The notes under the pieces were generated by a model that did no database searches, was not told the DNA's origin, and saw nothing but the letters and a program-made list of their open reading frames with translations. The translations under genes and the position numbers were made by a program. Of a DNA stretch of 64,000 nucleotides, positions 26,322 to 33,344 are shown in pieces (within the stretch, counting starts at the first letter, position 1; each line of letters begins with the position of its first letter). Source of the stretch: CAVWNR01 sp963756525 (GTDB lineage: Bacteria > Actinomycetota > Actinomycetes > Mycobacteriales > Jatrophihabitantaceae); contig CAVWNR010000009.1 of assembly GCA_963756525.1 (NCBI GenBank), positions 310,001 through 374,000 on the forward strand, read 5' to 3'.

Positions 26322-26591
26322 ATGGAAAACCCGGATCGATTCCCACCCGAATTGGTTGCCGCTCACAAGCGGCTGCGAGAGGCGGTCGACACCTACGACA
26401 AGTTCCTTTCCGTCGAGCCATTACCGTTGCATAGCGACCCGCCCTCGTGGGACGTGGCGACACGAGAGGCTCACCGTGCCGCAGCAACGGAACTCGATGA
26501 AGCCTACGAAGATCTAACCACCGAGCGGCGCAAGCTCGGACTACTGCCCGCAGTGACCGAACGTCGCGATGCACATGTCCATCGCTCATGA
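26322..26591 (+). CDS. Small hypothetical protein, probably helical
   Basis: 89 residues. ATG 26322 has a clear GGAGG six bases upstream. The product is charged and likely helical (HKRLREAVDTYDKFLS, AAATELDEAYEDLTTERRK), with no membrane segment or recognised motif. Its stop overlaps the next gene's ATG (ATGA at 26588), so the two are co-expressed. Function unknown. Confidence 0.6.
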   Translation: MENPDRFPPELVAAHKRLREAVDTYDKFLSVEPLPLHSDPPSWDVATREAHRAAATELDEAYEDLTTERRKLGLLPAVTERRDAHVHRS

Positions 26592-27325
26592 AAGTTGGCA
26601 TGCGGGCACGGAGAGCCGTCCGGTCGGCTCACCTGCGGGCGCCTGGTGATCGCCTGATCTACGCGATGCGTGGCAGGGTCTCGCTGGCTCGCACGCCGCG
26701 CCACATCTTCAGCACGTCGCCAGCGCCGGCGGTTCTCGCGCTGACTACTCGCAACTTCATTGTGGTCAGCTCGGGCTTTCGCGCAGCGCGTGACCAAGGC
26801 TGGCTCTGGGACTCGGACCTCCGACCACCCGGCGAGTTGGAGCTTCTCTGGTCGGAAGAGGACGGGCTAGCTCGGTTGCTGTTCCACGGCGCAGATCCAG
26901 CAAGACTCGCGGTGTTCCTCGATCGTTTGCGGAAGGGGCACCGCGACCGCTTGCCGCTGATGAGCGCGCGCGACCGAGCTGATCGCGAGCAGTGGGGCGA
27001 AATGGGCACGGCAGAAGATCAAACCCGACGGGATACGTCCCACTTCGTGGTGCGATTCATGGACACACACCCCACCGGGGTTCTGTTTCCCCTCTACTGG
27101 CTGGGGCCAGATGAAATGGGATCAGACCTCCGAACCGAGAACCGTGGCCACATCTATGGTGGGCTTCCGAACGCCTGGAAGACCACCTCCGCCAGCGACG
27201 CCGAGGCACACCTGATCCGCGAGCACGGCACCCTGGAGACCGCGAAGCGGCAGCGCTACGAAGTGATGACCGTCGCCGAGGCCCAGGCGGAACACGATCG
27301 AGTTACAGCGGAGTGGAAGCGGTAG
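26588..27325 (+). CDS. Hypothetical protein, possible PH-like N-terminal domain
   Basis: 245 residues without an assignable family. The first 125 residues (APGDRLIYAMRGRVS, VLALTTRNFIVVSSGFR, GELELLWSEEDGLARLLFHG) have the alternating-strand look of a bacterial PH/GRAM-like domain. The remainder is polar, with DTHPTGVLFPLYWLGPDEMG and a Glu/Arg-rich C-terminal helix (MTVAEAQAEHDRVTAEWKR). No signal or membrane span. It is coupled to the upstream 89-residue gene through an ATGA overlap. Confidence 0.55.
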   Translation: MKVGMRARRAVRSAHLRAPGDRLIYAMRGRVSLARTPRHIFSTSPAPAVLALTTRNFIVVSSGFRAARDQGWLWDSDLRPPGELELLWSEEDGLARLLFHGADPARLAVFLDRLRKGHRDRLPLMSARDRADREQWGEMGTAEDQTRRDTSHFVVRFMDTHPTGVLFPLYWLGPDEMGSDLRTENRGHIYGGLPNAWKTTSASDAEAHLIREHGTLETAKRQRYEVMTVAEAQAEHDRVTAEWKR

Positions 27326-27431
27326 TCCGACGAGGGGGCAGTTCACCGCTGACCGCACCTCGCGGGTCCCGACTCGGGCGCGTGACGCAGACCGCGGTCC
27401 CGCAAGTGATCCTCCAGCGGACCGACCGATG

Positions 27432-28472
27432 TCAGTGCGTCGCTGCTGCGTAGCGGGCGGCCAGGGTAGCCACGGCTGCGGCCAGTTCTGGTGCCTGGTC
27501 CGGGTCGATGTGGAAGTTGAGGTCGAGCGCACCGAGGTAGGCGGCGAGCAGCTGGGGAGTTTGGGCGCCGGCATCCAGCGTGCTGGTGTGCGGGTCAAGG
27601 CGTTCGACGGTCCAGATGCCGGTTGGGATGCGGGCGGTGACGGTCTCGGCGGGCGCGTCGATCGTGATGCGGGCGCGGTAGTTCCACATCGCGGCCATTC
27701 TGCCGCGGGTGACGAAGGTGGCCAGGTCTGGGCCGGGCAGCTGCCTCGGTAGGAAACGCGGGCCGGTGGGGGTCGTCGGCGTGATCCGGTCGACGCGGTA
27801 GCTGCGCCAATCGTCGCGGTCGAGGTCGTAGCCGACGAGGTACCAGCGTCCGCTGACGTGTACCAGCCGGTGGGGTTCGATCCGGCGGCGGCTGGGGTCG
27901 TGATGCCGATCGAGGTAGTCGAAGCGCAGTTGTTCGCAGCGTTCGATAGCCGTGGTGACGGCCGCAAAAACATGCGGCGCGACCGGATCGCGGGTGGTGG
28001 GCGCCGTCTCGGTGACCCTGTCCACGGTCGTCAGCCGGGGCCGCAACCGCGCGGGCAGCAGCTGCTCCAGTTTGGCTGCCGCTCGGGTGGCGTGCTCGCC
28101 GATGCCGGCCAGGCCGGACGTGGTCGCGGTGCGCAAGGCCACGGCGACGGCCACCGCCTCGTCGTCATCCAGCGGCACGGGCGGTAGCCGGGTGCCGGCA
28201 CGCAGCCGGTACCCACCGTCCGCGCCGGGTGTCGCATCGATGGTGTAATCCAGCGGCACGGGCGGTAGCCGGGTGCCGGCACGCAGCCGGTACCCACCGT
28301 CCGCGCCGGGTGTCGCATCGATGGTGTAATCCAGCGACCGGAGCCGCTCGATGTCGGCGCGCACGGTGCGCACACTGACGCCGAGCCGGTCCGCCAGTGC
28401 CGGGCCGGCCCAGCGCGGCTGGGACTGCAGCAGCGCCAGCAGACGCAGCAGGCGTGCAGCGGTGTCGGCCAT
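27432..28472 (-). CDS. WYL-domain HTH transcriptional regulator (YafY type) with tandem duplication
   Basis: 346 residues. Residues 1-45 form a winged helix-turn-helix (ARLLRLLALLQSQPRW, ADRLGVSVRTVRADIERLR). The wing and linker (residues 47-73) are repeated exactly as residues 74-100. Then come the WYL domain (FDYLDRHHDPSRRRIEPHRL, GRWYLVGYDLDRDDWRSYRVDRI) and a C-terminal extension. Relatives are about 320 residues, which is this protein minus the 27-residue repeat. WYL regulators sense small ligands or nucleotides and usually repress a divergent gene; here that is the SDR at 28536, with a perfect 11-bp palindrome between them. Whether the duplicated wing still folds is unknown. ATG at 28472. 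Confidence 0.88.
   Translation of the reverse strand: MADTAARLLRLLALLQSQPRWAGPALADRLGVSVRTVRADIERLRSLDYTIDATPGADGGYRLRAGTRLPPVPLDYTIDATPGADGGYRLRAGTRLPPVPLDDDEAVAVAVALRTATTSGLAGIGEHATRAAAKLEQLLPARLRPRLTTVDRVTETAPTTRDPVAPHVFAAVTTAIERCEQLRFDYLDRHHDPSRRRIEPHRLVHVSGRWYLVGYDLDRDDWRSYRVDRITPTTPTGPRFLPRQLPGPDLATFVTRGRMAAMWNYRARITIDAPAETVTARIPTGIWTVERLDPHTSTLDAGAQTPQLLAAYLGALDLNFHIDPDQAPELAAAVATLAARYAAATH
28167..28328 (-). repeat. Exact 81-bp tandem duplication inside the WYL regulator
   Basis: The unit 28167-28247 is repeated base for base as 28248-28328, followed by eight further matching bases. 81 bp is a multiple of three, so the frame is preserved and 27 residues are duplicated. Zero divergence implies a very recent event, or an assembly artefact. 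Confidence 0.92.
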
Positions 28473-28487
28473 GCCGGCAAGGTTCTC

Positions 28488-28520
28488 ACCGATTGCGGAG
28501 CGATCCGTGCCGCAATCGGT
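28488..28520. promoter_or_regulatory. Palindromic operator between WYL regulator and SDR
   Basis: Perfect 11-bp arms ACCGATTGCGG (28488-28498) and CCGCAATCGGT (28510-28520) with an 11-base spacer, centred in the 63-base gap between the divergent starts at 28472 and 28536. Its position and symmetry suit a dimeric autorepressor that controls both genes. Confidence 0.75.
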
Positions 28521-28535
28521 GCCACGGTTCGATCC

Positions 28536-29330
28536 ATGACCACGTCGACTGACCCAGACACCGCCAACAACGACGGGAAGCCGCTGACCGGACGGAGCGT
28601 CTTGGTCACCGGCGGATCGCGCGGCATCGGCCGGGCGATCACCCACCGGTTAGCCGCCGACGGCGCCTTCGTCGCGTTCACGTACAACACTCACGCCGCG
28701 GCCGCCGACGCCCTGGCCAGCGAGATCACCGACCAGGGTGGTCAGGCCTGCGCGGTGCAGCTCGACCTCGCCGACGACGGCCAAATCGCTAATGCCTTCG
28801 CCGAAGCCGACCATGCCTTCGCCGGTGCCGGCATCGGCGGGCTGGACATTCCGGTGGCGAACGCCGGTGTCTTCACCAGCGCGCCGATCGAGCACGCCAG
28901 CCTGAAGGAGTGGGACCGGGTGATGGCCGTCAACGCCCGAGGCACCTTCCTCACCCTGCAATACGCCGCATCCCGACTGCGCGACAACGGCCGGGTCCTG
29001 ACCATCTCCACGATCGGCACCGCCTGGCCCAGCCCGGGCGAGGCCATCTACGCAGCCAGCAAGGCCGCCGTCGAACAACTCACCCGCGTCGCCTCCCGAG
29101 AACTCAGCTCCCGCGGCATCACCGCCAACACCATCTCGTTGGGACCAACCGATACCGACCTGCTGCGCGCTGGCGCCCCGCCCGAGGCACTCGACGGGGC
29201 CGCGGCCATGACCGCGCTCGGCCGCATCGGCCAACCTCGCGATATCGCCGACCTCGTCGCGCTGCTCGTCCACCCGGACAACCGTTGGATCACCGGCCAG
29301 AACATCCGCGCAGACGGCGGCCTCACCTGA
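28536..29330 (+). CDS. SDR-family oxidoreductase
   Basis: 264 residues. Classical SDR: VLVTGGSRGIGRAI (NADP-type loop, residues 22-35), VANAGV, catalytic Ser in LTISTIGTAW and YAASKAAVEQL (Tyr-x3-Lys), then SLGPTDTDLLR and the C-terminal ITGQNIRADGG. It resembles 3-oxoacyl-ACP reductase-type SDRs, but the substrate is not deducible. It is divergently transcribed from the WYL regulator, which probably represses it through the palindrome at 28488-28520. ATG at 28536; the long polar N-terminus (about 18 residues) is unusual. Confidence 0.85.
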   Translation: MTTSTDPDTANNDGKPLTGRSVLVTGGSRGIGRAITHRLAADGAFVAFTYNTHAAAADALASEITDQGGQACAVQLDLADDGQIANAFAEADHAFAGAGIGGLDIPVANAGVFTSAPIEHASLKEWDRVMAVNARGTFLTLQYAASRLRDNGRVLTISTIGTAWPSPGEAIYAASKAAVEQLTRVASRELSSRGITANTISLGPTDTDLLRAGAPPEALDGAAAMTALGRIGQPRDIADLVALLVHPDNRWITGQNIRADGGLT

Positions 29331-29442
29331 CCCGTAAGCGGATCCGTTAGCGAGAACCGCCGGAACACGCTTGTCGTCGTCTTTGAACCGGACCGGCACG
29401 GTGTCGGTCGGCGGCATGGTGGGCGGCGTAGCCGTGCGCCAC

Positions 29443-29472
29443 CGCCAGACGGTGCGACGCCACCGTCTGGCG
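29443..29472. terminator. Perfect 12-bp hairpin between convergent genes
   Basis: CGCCAGACGGTG (29443-29454) and CACCGTCTGGCG (29461-29472) are exact complements around a six-base loop. It lies between the ends of the SDR (29330) and the VOC protein (29565), which converge. No U tract follows on either strand, as is common in actinobacterial terminators. It could serve both directions. Confidence 0.65.
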
Positions 29473-29564
29473 CCCATCATCACTGGCCACCAGCGCCCAG
29501 CGGGCGTCGCCGCCATCGCGGCCGCCGGTCGGGCTTCCGGCTCTACAGGGGTTAACAGCGAGCA

Positions 29565-29978
29565 CTACCTGACGAACGGTTCGAGAGGGGTCCGATCACC
29601 GACCGACCAGCGATGACCGAACGGGTCGGTAAAGCCACCCTGACGATGCGTTCCCCAGGGAGCGTCGTGGTCCGTGACCGCTTCCACGTCGGTCGCCCCG
29701 GCGTGAGCGGCCCGCCCAATGAGGTCATCGGGCGCATCAACAAAAACCTCGATCCGGGTGGTCGTCAAGCCCACGTCCGTCGGACTCGGCTCCTGCTTCT
29801 TGCCCAGCACAGCCTGGTGGACAAAGAACGGCGCGCCGTGCAGGTGCAGCCCGGCAACTCCGCCAAGGTCCCACAACGGCGCAGCGCCAAGCGCCTGCGT
29901 GTACCAGGTGACCGCCGCATCGGCATCGGCCACGATCAACATCACGGAGAGGACAGGCCGCGCAACGACGTTACTCAT
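29565..29978 (-). CDS. VOC-superfamily (glyoxalase/bleomycin-resistance-like) protein
   Basis: 137 residues with two beta-alpha-beta-beta-beta modules: PVLSVMLIVADADAAVTWYTQALG opens the first (read as two parts), and TTTRIEVFVDAPDDLIGRA with DPFGHRWSVGDR closes the second. WGTHRQGGFTDPFGH is the usual end signature of PhnB/glyoxalase-like members. Metal-dependent lyase, dioxygenase or antibiotic-binding roles are all possible. ATG at 29978, with GGGG four bases upstream. Confidence 0.8.
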   Translation of the reverse strand: MSNVVARPVLSVMLIVADADAAVTWYTQALGAAPLWDLGGVAGLHLHGAPFFVHQAVLGKKQEPSPTDVGLTTTRIEVFVDAPDDLIGRAAHAGATDVEAVTDHDAPWGTHRQGGFTDPFGHRWSVGDRTPLEPFVR

Positions 29979-30348
29979 GACCCCACAGTGTGGCATCGAC
30001 TTCTCGGCCATCGGGTCGATGATGCGCTCCGGTCGATCCAAACGCGCCGGGAACCGAACGAGGAACCTACGACGACGTGCGAAACGCGTCGACCGTGGCT
30101 GTCTGAGCAAGTGATCAAGCTCGTCCAACAAGGCGCACCGTCACTGGACGCCTGCCCGGATGGGATCGATTTGTGACACGCCCCCGGATCCGTGGCGCTG
30201 ACTGGCACGAAGCGGGCCATCCACCTCATCTTCCCGACCGACCGGGCCTGAGCGGCTGCCACCTCCAGTATTAGCAGAGTTCGGCGCGTGCCTCATGAAC
30301 TCGCTGATATCGGCCTATCGTCACCGGCTCAATACCAGAAGGGGCGTC
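29979..30348. other. Gene-free interval before arr
   Basis: 370 bases between the VOC start and the Arr start (divergent). No protein-like frame is convincing. It presumably holds both promoters; I see no clear palindrome. Confidence 0.35.
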
Positions 30349-30777
30349 ATGCCGAAGCCGCCGACACCGTTCGAGATCTACCAGGCGGGCACCCTGCTGC
30401 ACGGGACGAAGGCACAGCTCGCGGTTGGTGACCTGTTGGTGCCTGGCCGGCACTCGAACTTCGAGCCGGGACGCGTCATGAACCACGTCTACATCACCGC
30501 GACACTCGACGCGGCCACGTGGGGCGCCGAGCTGGCGACCGGCGACGGCCCGTGCCGCATCTACATCGTGCAGCCCACCGGCGAGATCGAGGACGACCCG
30601 AACGTCACCGACAAGAAGTTCCCAGGCAACCCCACGCGATCGTTCCGTACCCGCGAACCGGTACTGATCGTCGGCGAGATCACCGACTGGACGGGACACA
30701 CCGACGAACAGCTGCAAGCGATGCGGGACGGGCTCACCGAGCTGCGGCGAGAGGGGCTCGCCGTCATCTACGACTGA
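30349..30777 (+). CDS. arr: Rifamycin ADP-ribosyltransferase
   Basis: 142 residues, full length for Arr. The NAD site residues are in place: His18 in LLHGTKAQLAVGDLL, Tyr48 in NHVYITATLD, and the Asp pair near residues 82-83 in GEIEDDPNVTDKKFPGNPT. The C-terminal TREPVLIVGEITDWTGH and REGLAVIYD also match the family. Arr transfers ADP-ribose from NAD to the C-23 hydroxyl of rifampicin and inactivates it; homologues are common on actinobacterial chromosomes. ATG 30349 has AGAAGGGG upstream; the frame continues back to 30295 but homology starts here. The gene stands alone. Confidence 0.93.
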   Translation: MPKPPTPFEIYQAGTLLHGTKAQLAVGDLLVPGRHSNFEPGRVMNHVYITATLDAATWGAELATGDGPCRIYIVQPTGEIEDDPNVTDKKFPGNPTRSFRTREPVLIVGEITDWTGHTDEQLQAMRDGLTELRREGLAVIYD

Positions 30778-30837
30778 GCAACGAGCTGTGAGCCTGGTGT
30801 GCAGTGCGTGTCCGGCCCGTAGGCGATCCTCGACCGG

Positions 30838-31323
30838 TCACTGTTGGCGTTCGACGCGTGTGCTGAATCGGTGCAGCGCGCGGGTGCCGCTGCCCTGAGC
30901 GAATGGTGTCAGCAGGGGGGTGAGGACTCGAAGCGGCCCGCGCAGGCCGCCGAGGAAGGCGAAGCGGGTGCCGCCGTGTTCGCTGGTGGCGGCCATGCCG
31001 CCGAGCAGATAGCGGCTTTGCATGAGGCACCAACCGGGCCGTAGGACGACGTCGAAGCGGGCTCGCAGCCCGGAATAGCCGATCATCTGAGCGACGAGCC
31101 TATCGTGGTCGCGCTCGCTGAGATGCACGGCGCGGATGTCGGGCAGTAGCCAGCGCGGCAGCTCACCTTCGAGGTCGGCGGCGACGGCCCACACGCTTTC
31201 CAGCGGTGCGGGCAGGACGGTTTCGTGGATAACTGTCCCGGGTGTGACCGCAGCGATCACCCGTAGTTGGCGGACGGTGTCGAATTCGGCCACGGGCCAG
31301 GTGTCGCCGGTGTGTTCGGTCAT
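30838..31323 (-). CDS. SRPBCC/polyketide-cyclase-like protein
   Basis: 161 residues. The START/SRPBCC pattern is visible in TVIHETVLPAPLESVWAVAADLEGELPRWLLPDI (read in two parts), LVAQMIGYSGLRARFDVVLRPGW, and a long C-terminal helix rich in Leu/Phe (LRVLTPLLTPFAQGSGTRALHRF). Such proteins bind hydrophobic ligands in a helix-grip cavity. The ATG at 31323 overlaps the stop of the ECF sigma gene (ATGA) and has GGAAGGAG upstream, so it is co-expressed with the sigma factor. Relation to sigma control is unknown. Confidence 0.75.
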   Translation of the reverse strand: MTEHTGDTWPVAEFDTVRQLRVIAAVTPGTVIHETVLPAPLESVWAVAADLEGELPRWLLPDIRAVHLSERDHDRLVAQMIGYSGLRARFDVVLRPGWCLMQSRYLLGGMAATSEHGGTRFAFLGGLRGPLRVLTPLLTPFAQGSGTRALHRFSTRVERQQ

Positions 31324-31835
31324 TGCTGCCACTCCTTCCGGAACGCGAGGCGGGCCCGGGACAGCCGCGATTTCGCGGTGCCGGGTGGGACGGCGAGCAC
31401 GGCAGCTGTCTGGCGTTCGGTGAGGTCTTCGACTTCCCGCAGTAGCAGCACGGCGCGATGGTGCGGGCTCAGCCGCGCCAGCACGTCACGCAGGTCGGTA
31501 GCCAGTTGCGGGTCCCCGGGTGCGGGGACTTCGCTCAGCTCGGCGGTGACGGGTCGGCGGCGCGCGATCCGGACTGCTTCGCGGACGGCGATGGTACGGA
31601 CCCAACCGAACAGAGCGGCCGGGTCGCGCAACTGTCCGAGGCTGCGGAACACAACGATCAGGGCCTCCTGAGTGGCGTCGGCGCCCTCCTGCAGCGCGAT
31701 CGGGCCGCACAGACGGCGCACGTAAGGGGTGAGCAGTTCCAGCAGATCACCGACCGCGATCTGGTCCCCGGCTTTCGCCGCGCGCACCAACGCGGCGACA
31801 TGCTCCGGGTCGGCCCGTGCTGGCGGTGGATTCAT
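31320..31835 (-). CDS. ECF-family RNA polymerase sigma factor
   Basis: 171 residues. Region 2: LRRLCGPIALQEGADATQEA-type start, then LIVVFRSLGQLRDPAALFGWVRTIAVREAVRIARRR (read in parts). Region 4: LSPHHRAVLLLREVEDLTER with QTAAVLAVPPGTAKSRLSRAR. ATG 31835 has GGGAG upstream; the longer upstream frame reads through the divergent promoter and is not used. No anti-sigma is adjacent; instead it is coupled to an SRPBCC protein and faces two small membrane proteins across a 178-base divergent region. Confidence 0.87.
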   Translation of the reverse strand: MNPPPARADPEHVAALVRAAKAGDQIAVGDLLELLTPYVRRLCGPIALQEGADATQEALIVVFRSLGQLRDPAALFGWVRTIAVREAVRIARRRPVTAELSEVPAPGDPQLATDLRDVLARLSPHHRAVLLLREVEDLTERQTAAVLAVPPGTAKSRLSRARLAFRKEWQQ

Positions 31836-32013
31836 GGGCTCCCAGTCCTTTCCCCGGCCGCGGGTCTCTTGTGGTTGTAGAGGGGGGTGACCCGCGAATG
31901 GTTCCGGTGTGCTGACTGATCGCAATACCGGTCCCCAGTGGAACGCCGGGTGGTCCGCGGTCCTCTGTCTTGCTGACCGCACCCAGTGAAAGACAGCCGT
32001 TGGAGGACCACTG

Positions 32014-32472
32014 ATGAGACCGCCGCCGACGCCTCGACCCGCCGCCACGCTCACCGCCGTGATCGCCGCAGCCAGTGTCACCACCGGAGTCTGGGCCCTC
32101 GCCGCAGCCAGTGTCACCACCGGAGTCTGGGCCCTCGCCGCTCCGCACACCTTTCACGCGGCGATCGCCCCGTTTCCGCCGTACAACCAGCACCTGATCC
32201 ACGACATCGGCGCCTTCCAACTCGGCCTCGGCACCTGCCTGGCGCTCGGGCTGGTCGCTCGCGATGCGCTGCTGGTAGTGCTCGCCGGCAACGCCGTGGG
32301 CGCCGACGCACACGCCGTATCCCACCTGATGGACCGGCATCTCGGCGGGCACCCCACCGACCCGCTCACGATCGGCGCCCTCGGCCTACTGATCACCCTG
32401 CTCGCTCTCGCCCGGTGGCATCACATCACGCGTGCGGCGGCGGCGACAACGTTGAACGGGGCCCCACGATGA
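32014..32472 (+). CDS. Small four-span membrane protein with duplicated segment
   Basis: 152 residues with about four membrane spans: the first (residues 11-43) is lengthened by an exact 12-residue tandem repeat, and the others are FQLGLGTCLALGLVA, LLVVLAGNAVGADAHAVSH and IGALGLLITLLALA. A polar loop APFPPYNQHLIHDIG lies between spans one and two. Similar proteins of this size in actinobacteria often sit beside DoxX-like genes, as here. Its stop overlaps the next start (ATGA at 32469). It is divergent from the ECF sigma gene, so it may belong to that sigma's regulon. Function unknown. Confidence 0.65.
   Translation: MRPPPTPRPAATLTAVIAAASVTTGVWALAAASVTTGVWALAAPHTFHAAIAPFPPYNQHLIHDIGAFQLGLGTCLALGLVARDALLVVLAGNAVGADAHAVSHLMDRHLGGHPTDPLTIGALGLLITLLALARWHHITRAAAATTLNGAPR
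32065..32136 (+). repeat. Exact 36-bp tandem duplication in the first membrane span
   Basis: 32065-32100 and 32101-32136 are identical. The frame is kept and 12 residues (positions 18-29) are repeated as 30-41, giving a first hydrophobic segment long enough for two short helices or an over-long one. This is the second perfect in-frame duplication within 4 kb. Confidence 0.92.
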
Positions 32473-33116
32473 CCGGAACTGCGAGCTACACCCAGCGTTG
32501 GGCCTTCGCTGCGCTGTGGAGCGTGCTCGGCGTCCAATTGGTCTGGCTGATGCTCAACGCCACCGTCCTGCACCGCCAGCCAGGCGTGGACGCCATCGGG
32601 ACCGGCCTGCTGATCGTGTCGCTAGCCTTCGCAGTCCTACATCGCCGGACCCGTTGGGTAGTCGTGGCGATGCGGATGGTCATGGCCGCGGACTTCCTGC
32701 TCGCCGTTGCCGACCGCTTTGGGCTACTCGGCGCGCCTGGACAGTCAGGCGTGCAATGGGGCAACTTCGCCCACTTCACCGCCTACACGCGAACAGTCAT
32801 CGGATTCCTTCCCGCCGGACTCGCACCCGCGGCGGCCGTGGGTGCCACCATCGCCGAGATCACCCTCGGCCTAGCCCTGCTGCTCGGCATCCGCATCCGA
32901 ATAGCGGCCACGAGTGCCGGGCTGCTGCTCGCGACATACGCAATAGCAATGAGCATCTCGCTACCGGCCGCGCAGCAATTTCACTACAACGTGTTCGTGC
33001 TCTGCGCAACAATGCTCGCACTCGCTACCCTCGACACGCCCTCACGAAACACGCGTCGCCCACCTGCGATCTGGGCGAAACGCCGCCTTCCGACCAGCAT
33101 CGGCCCAACGCGCTGA
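32469..33116 (+). CDS. DoxX-like integral membrane protein
   Basis: 215 residues with about five spans (FAALWSVLGVQLVWLMLN, IGTGLLIVSLAFAVLH, VVVAMRMVMAADFLLAVAD, GATIAEITLGLALLLGI, IAATSAGLLLATYAIAMSIS, FVLCATMLALATL). The arrangement ending in QQFHYNVFVLC resembles DoxX/SURF4-type proteins. The C-terminal tail is basic. The ATG overlaps the upstream stop. DoxX proteins have been linked to redox and thiol stress; the role here is unknown. Confidence 0.6.
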   Translation: MTGTASYTQRWAFAALWSVLGVQLVWLMLNATVLHRQPGVDAIGTGLLIVSLAFAVLHRRTRWVVVAMRMVMAADFLLAVADRFGLLGAPGQSGVQWGNFAHFTAYTRTVIGFLPAGLAPAAAVGATIAEITLGLALLLGIRIRIAATSAGLLLATYAIAMSISLPAAQQFHYNVFVLCATMLALATLDTPSRNTRRPPAIWAKRRLPTSIGPTR

Positions 33117-33344
33117 GTGTGGTGTGTATCCAGCAAACCGCCAACCGCGGGCGCGAAATACCACCAGGTCGTCTACGGCGCCACACTCGGACTCTAACCA
33201 CCGACCGCCCAACACGCCCCGCTGACCGCCCTCGACAACACGACGAGCCCAAGCCGCGGGAGCCTCCCGCCGGGGCTACCCGCTGGACCTACCCGTCACC
33301 CAGCGTCACCGCCGACGCGCACCGTCATCCGTCGGACCAGCGGC

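Noticed and set aside
28167..28328. Tandem repeat as a CRISPR-like array
   Set aside because: Two abutting identical coding units without spacers; it is an in-frame gene duplication.
28500..28535. GGTTCGATCC resembling a tRNA T-loop
   Set aside because: No acceptor or anticodon stem surrounds it; the sequence lies within a divergent promoter next to a palindromic operator.
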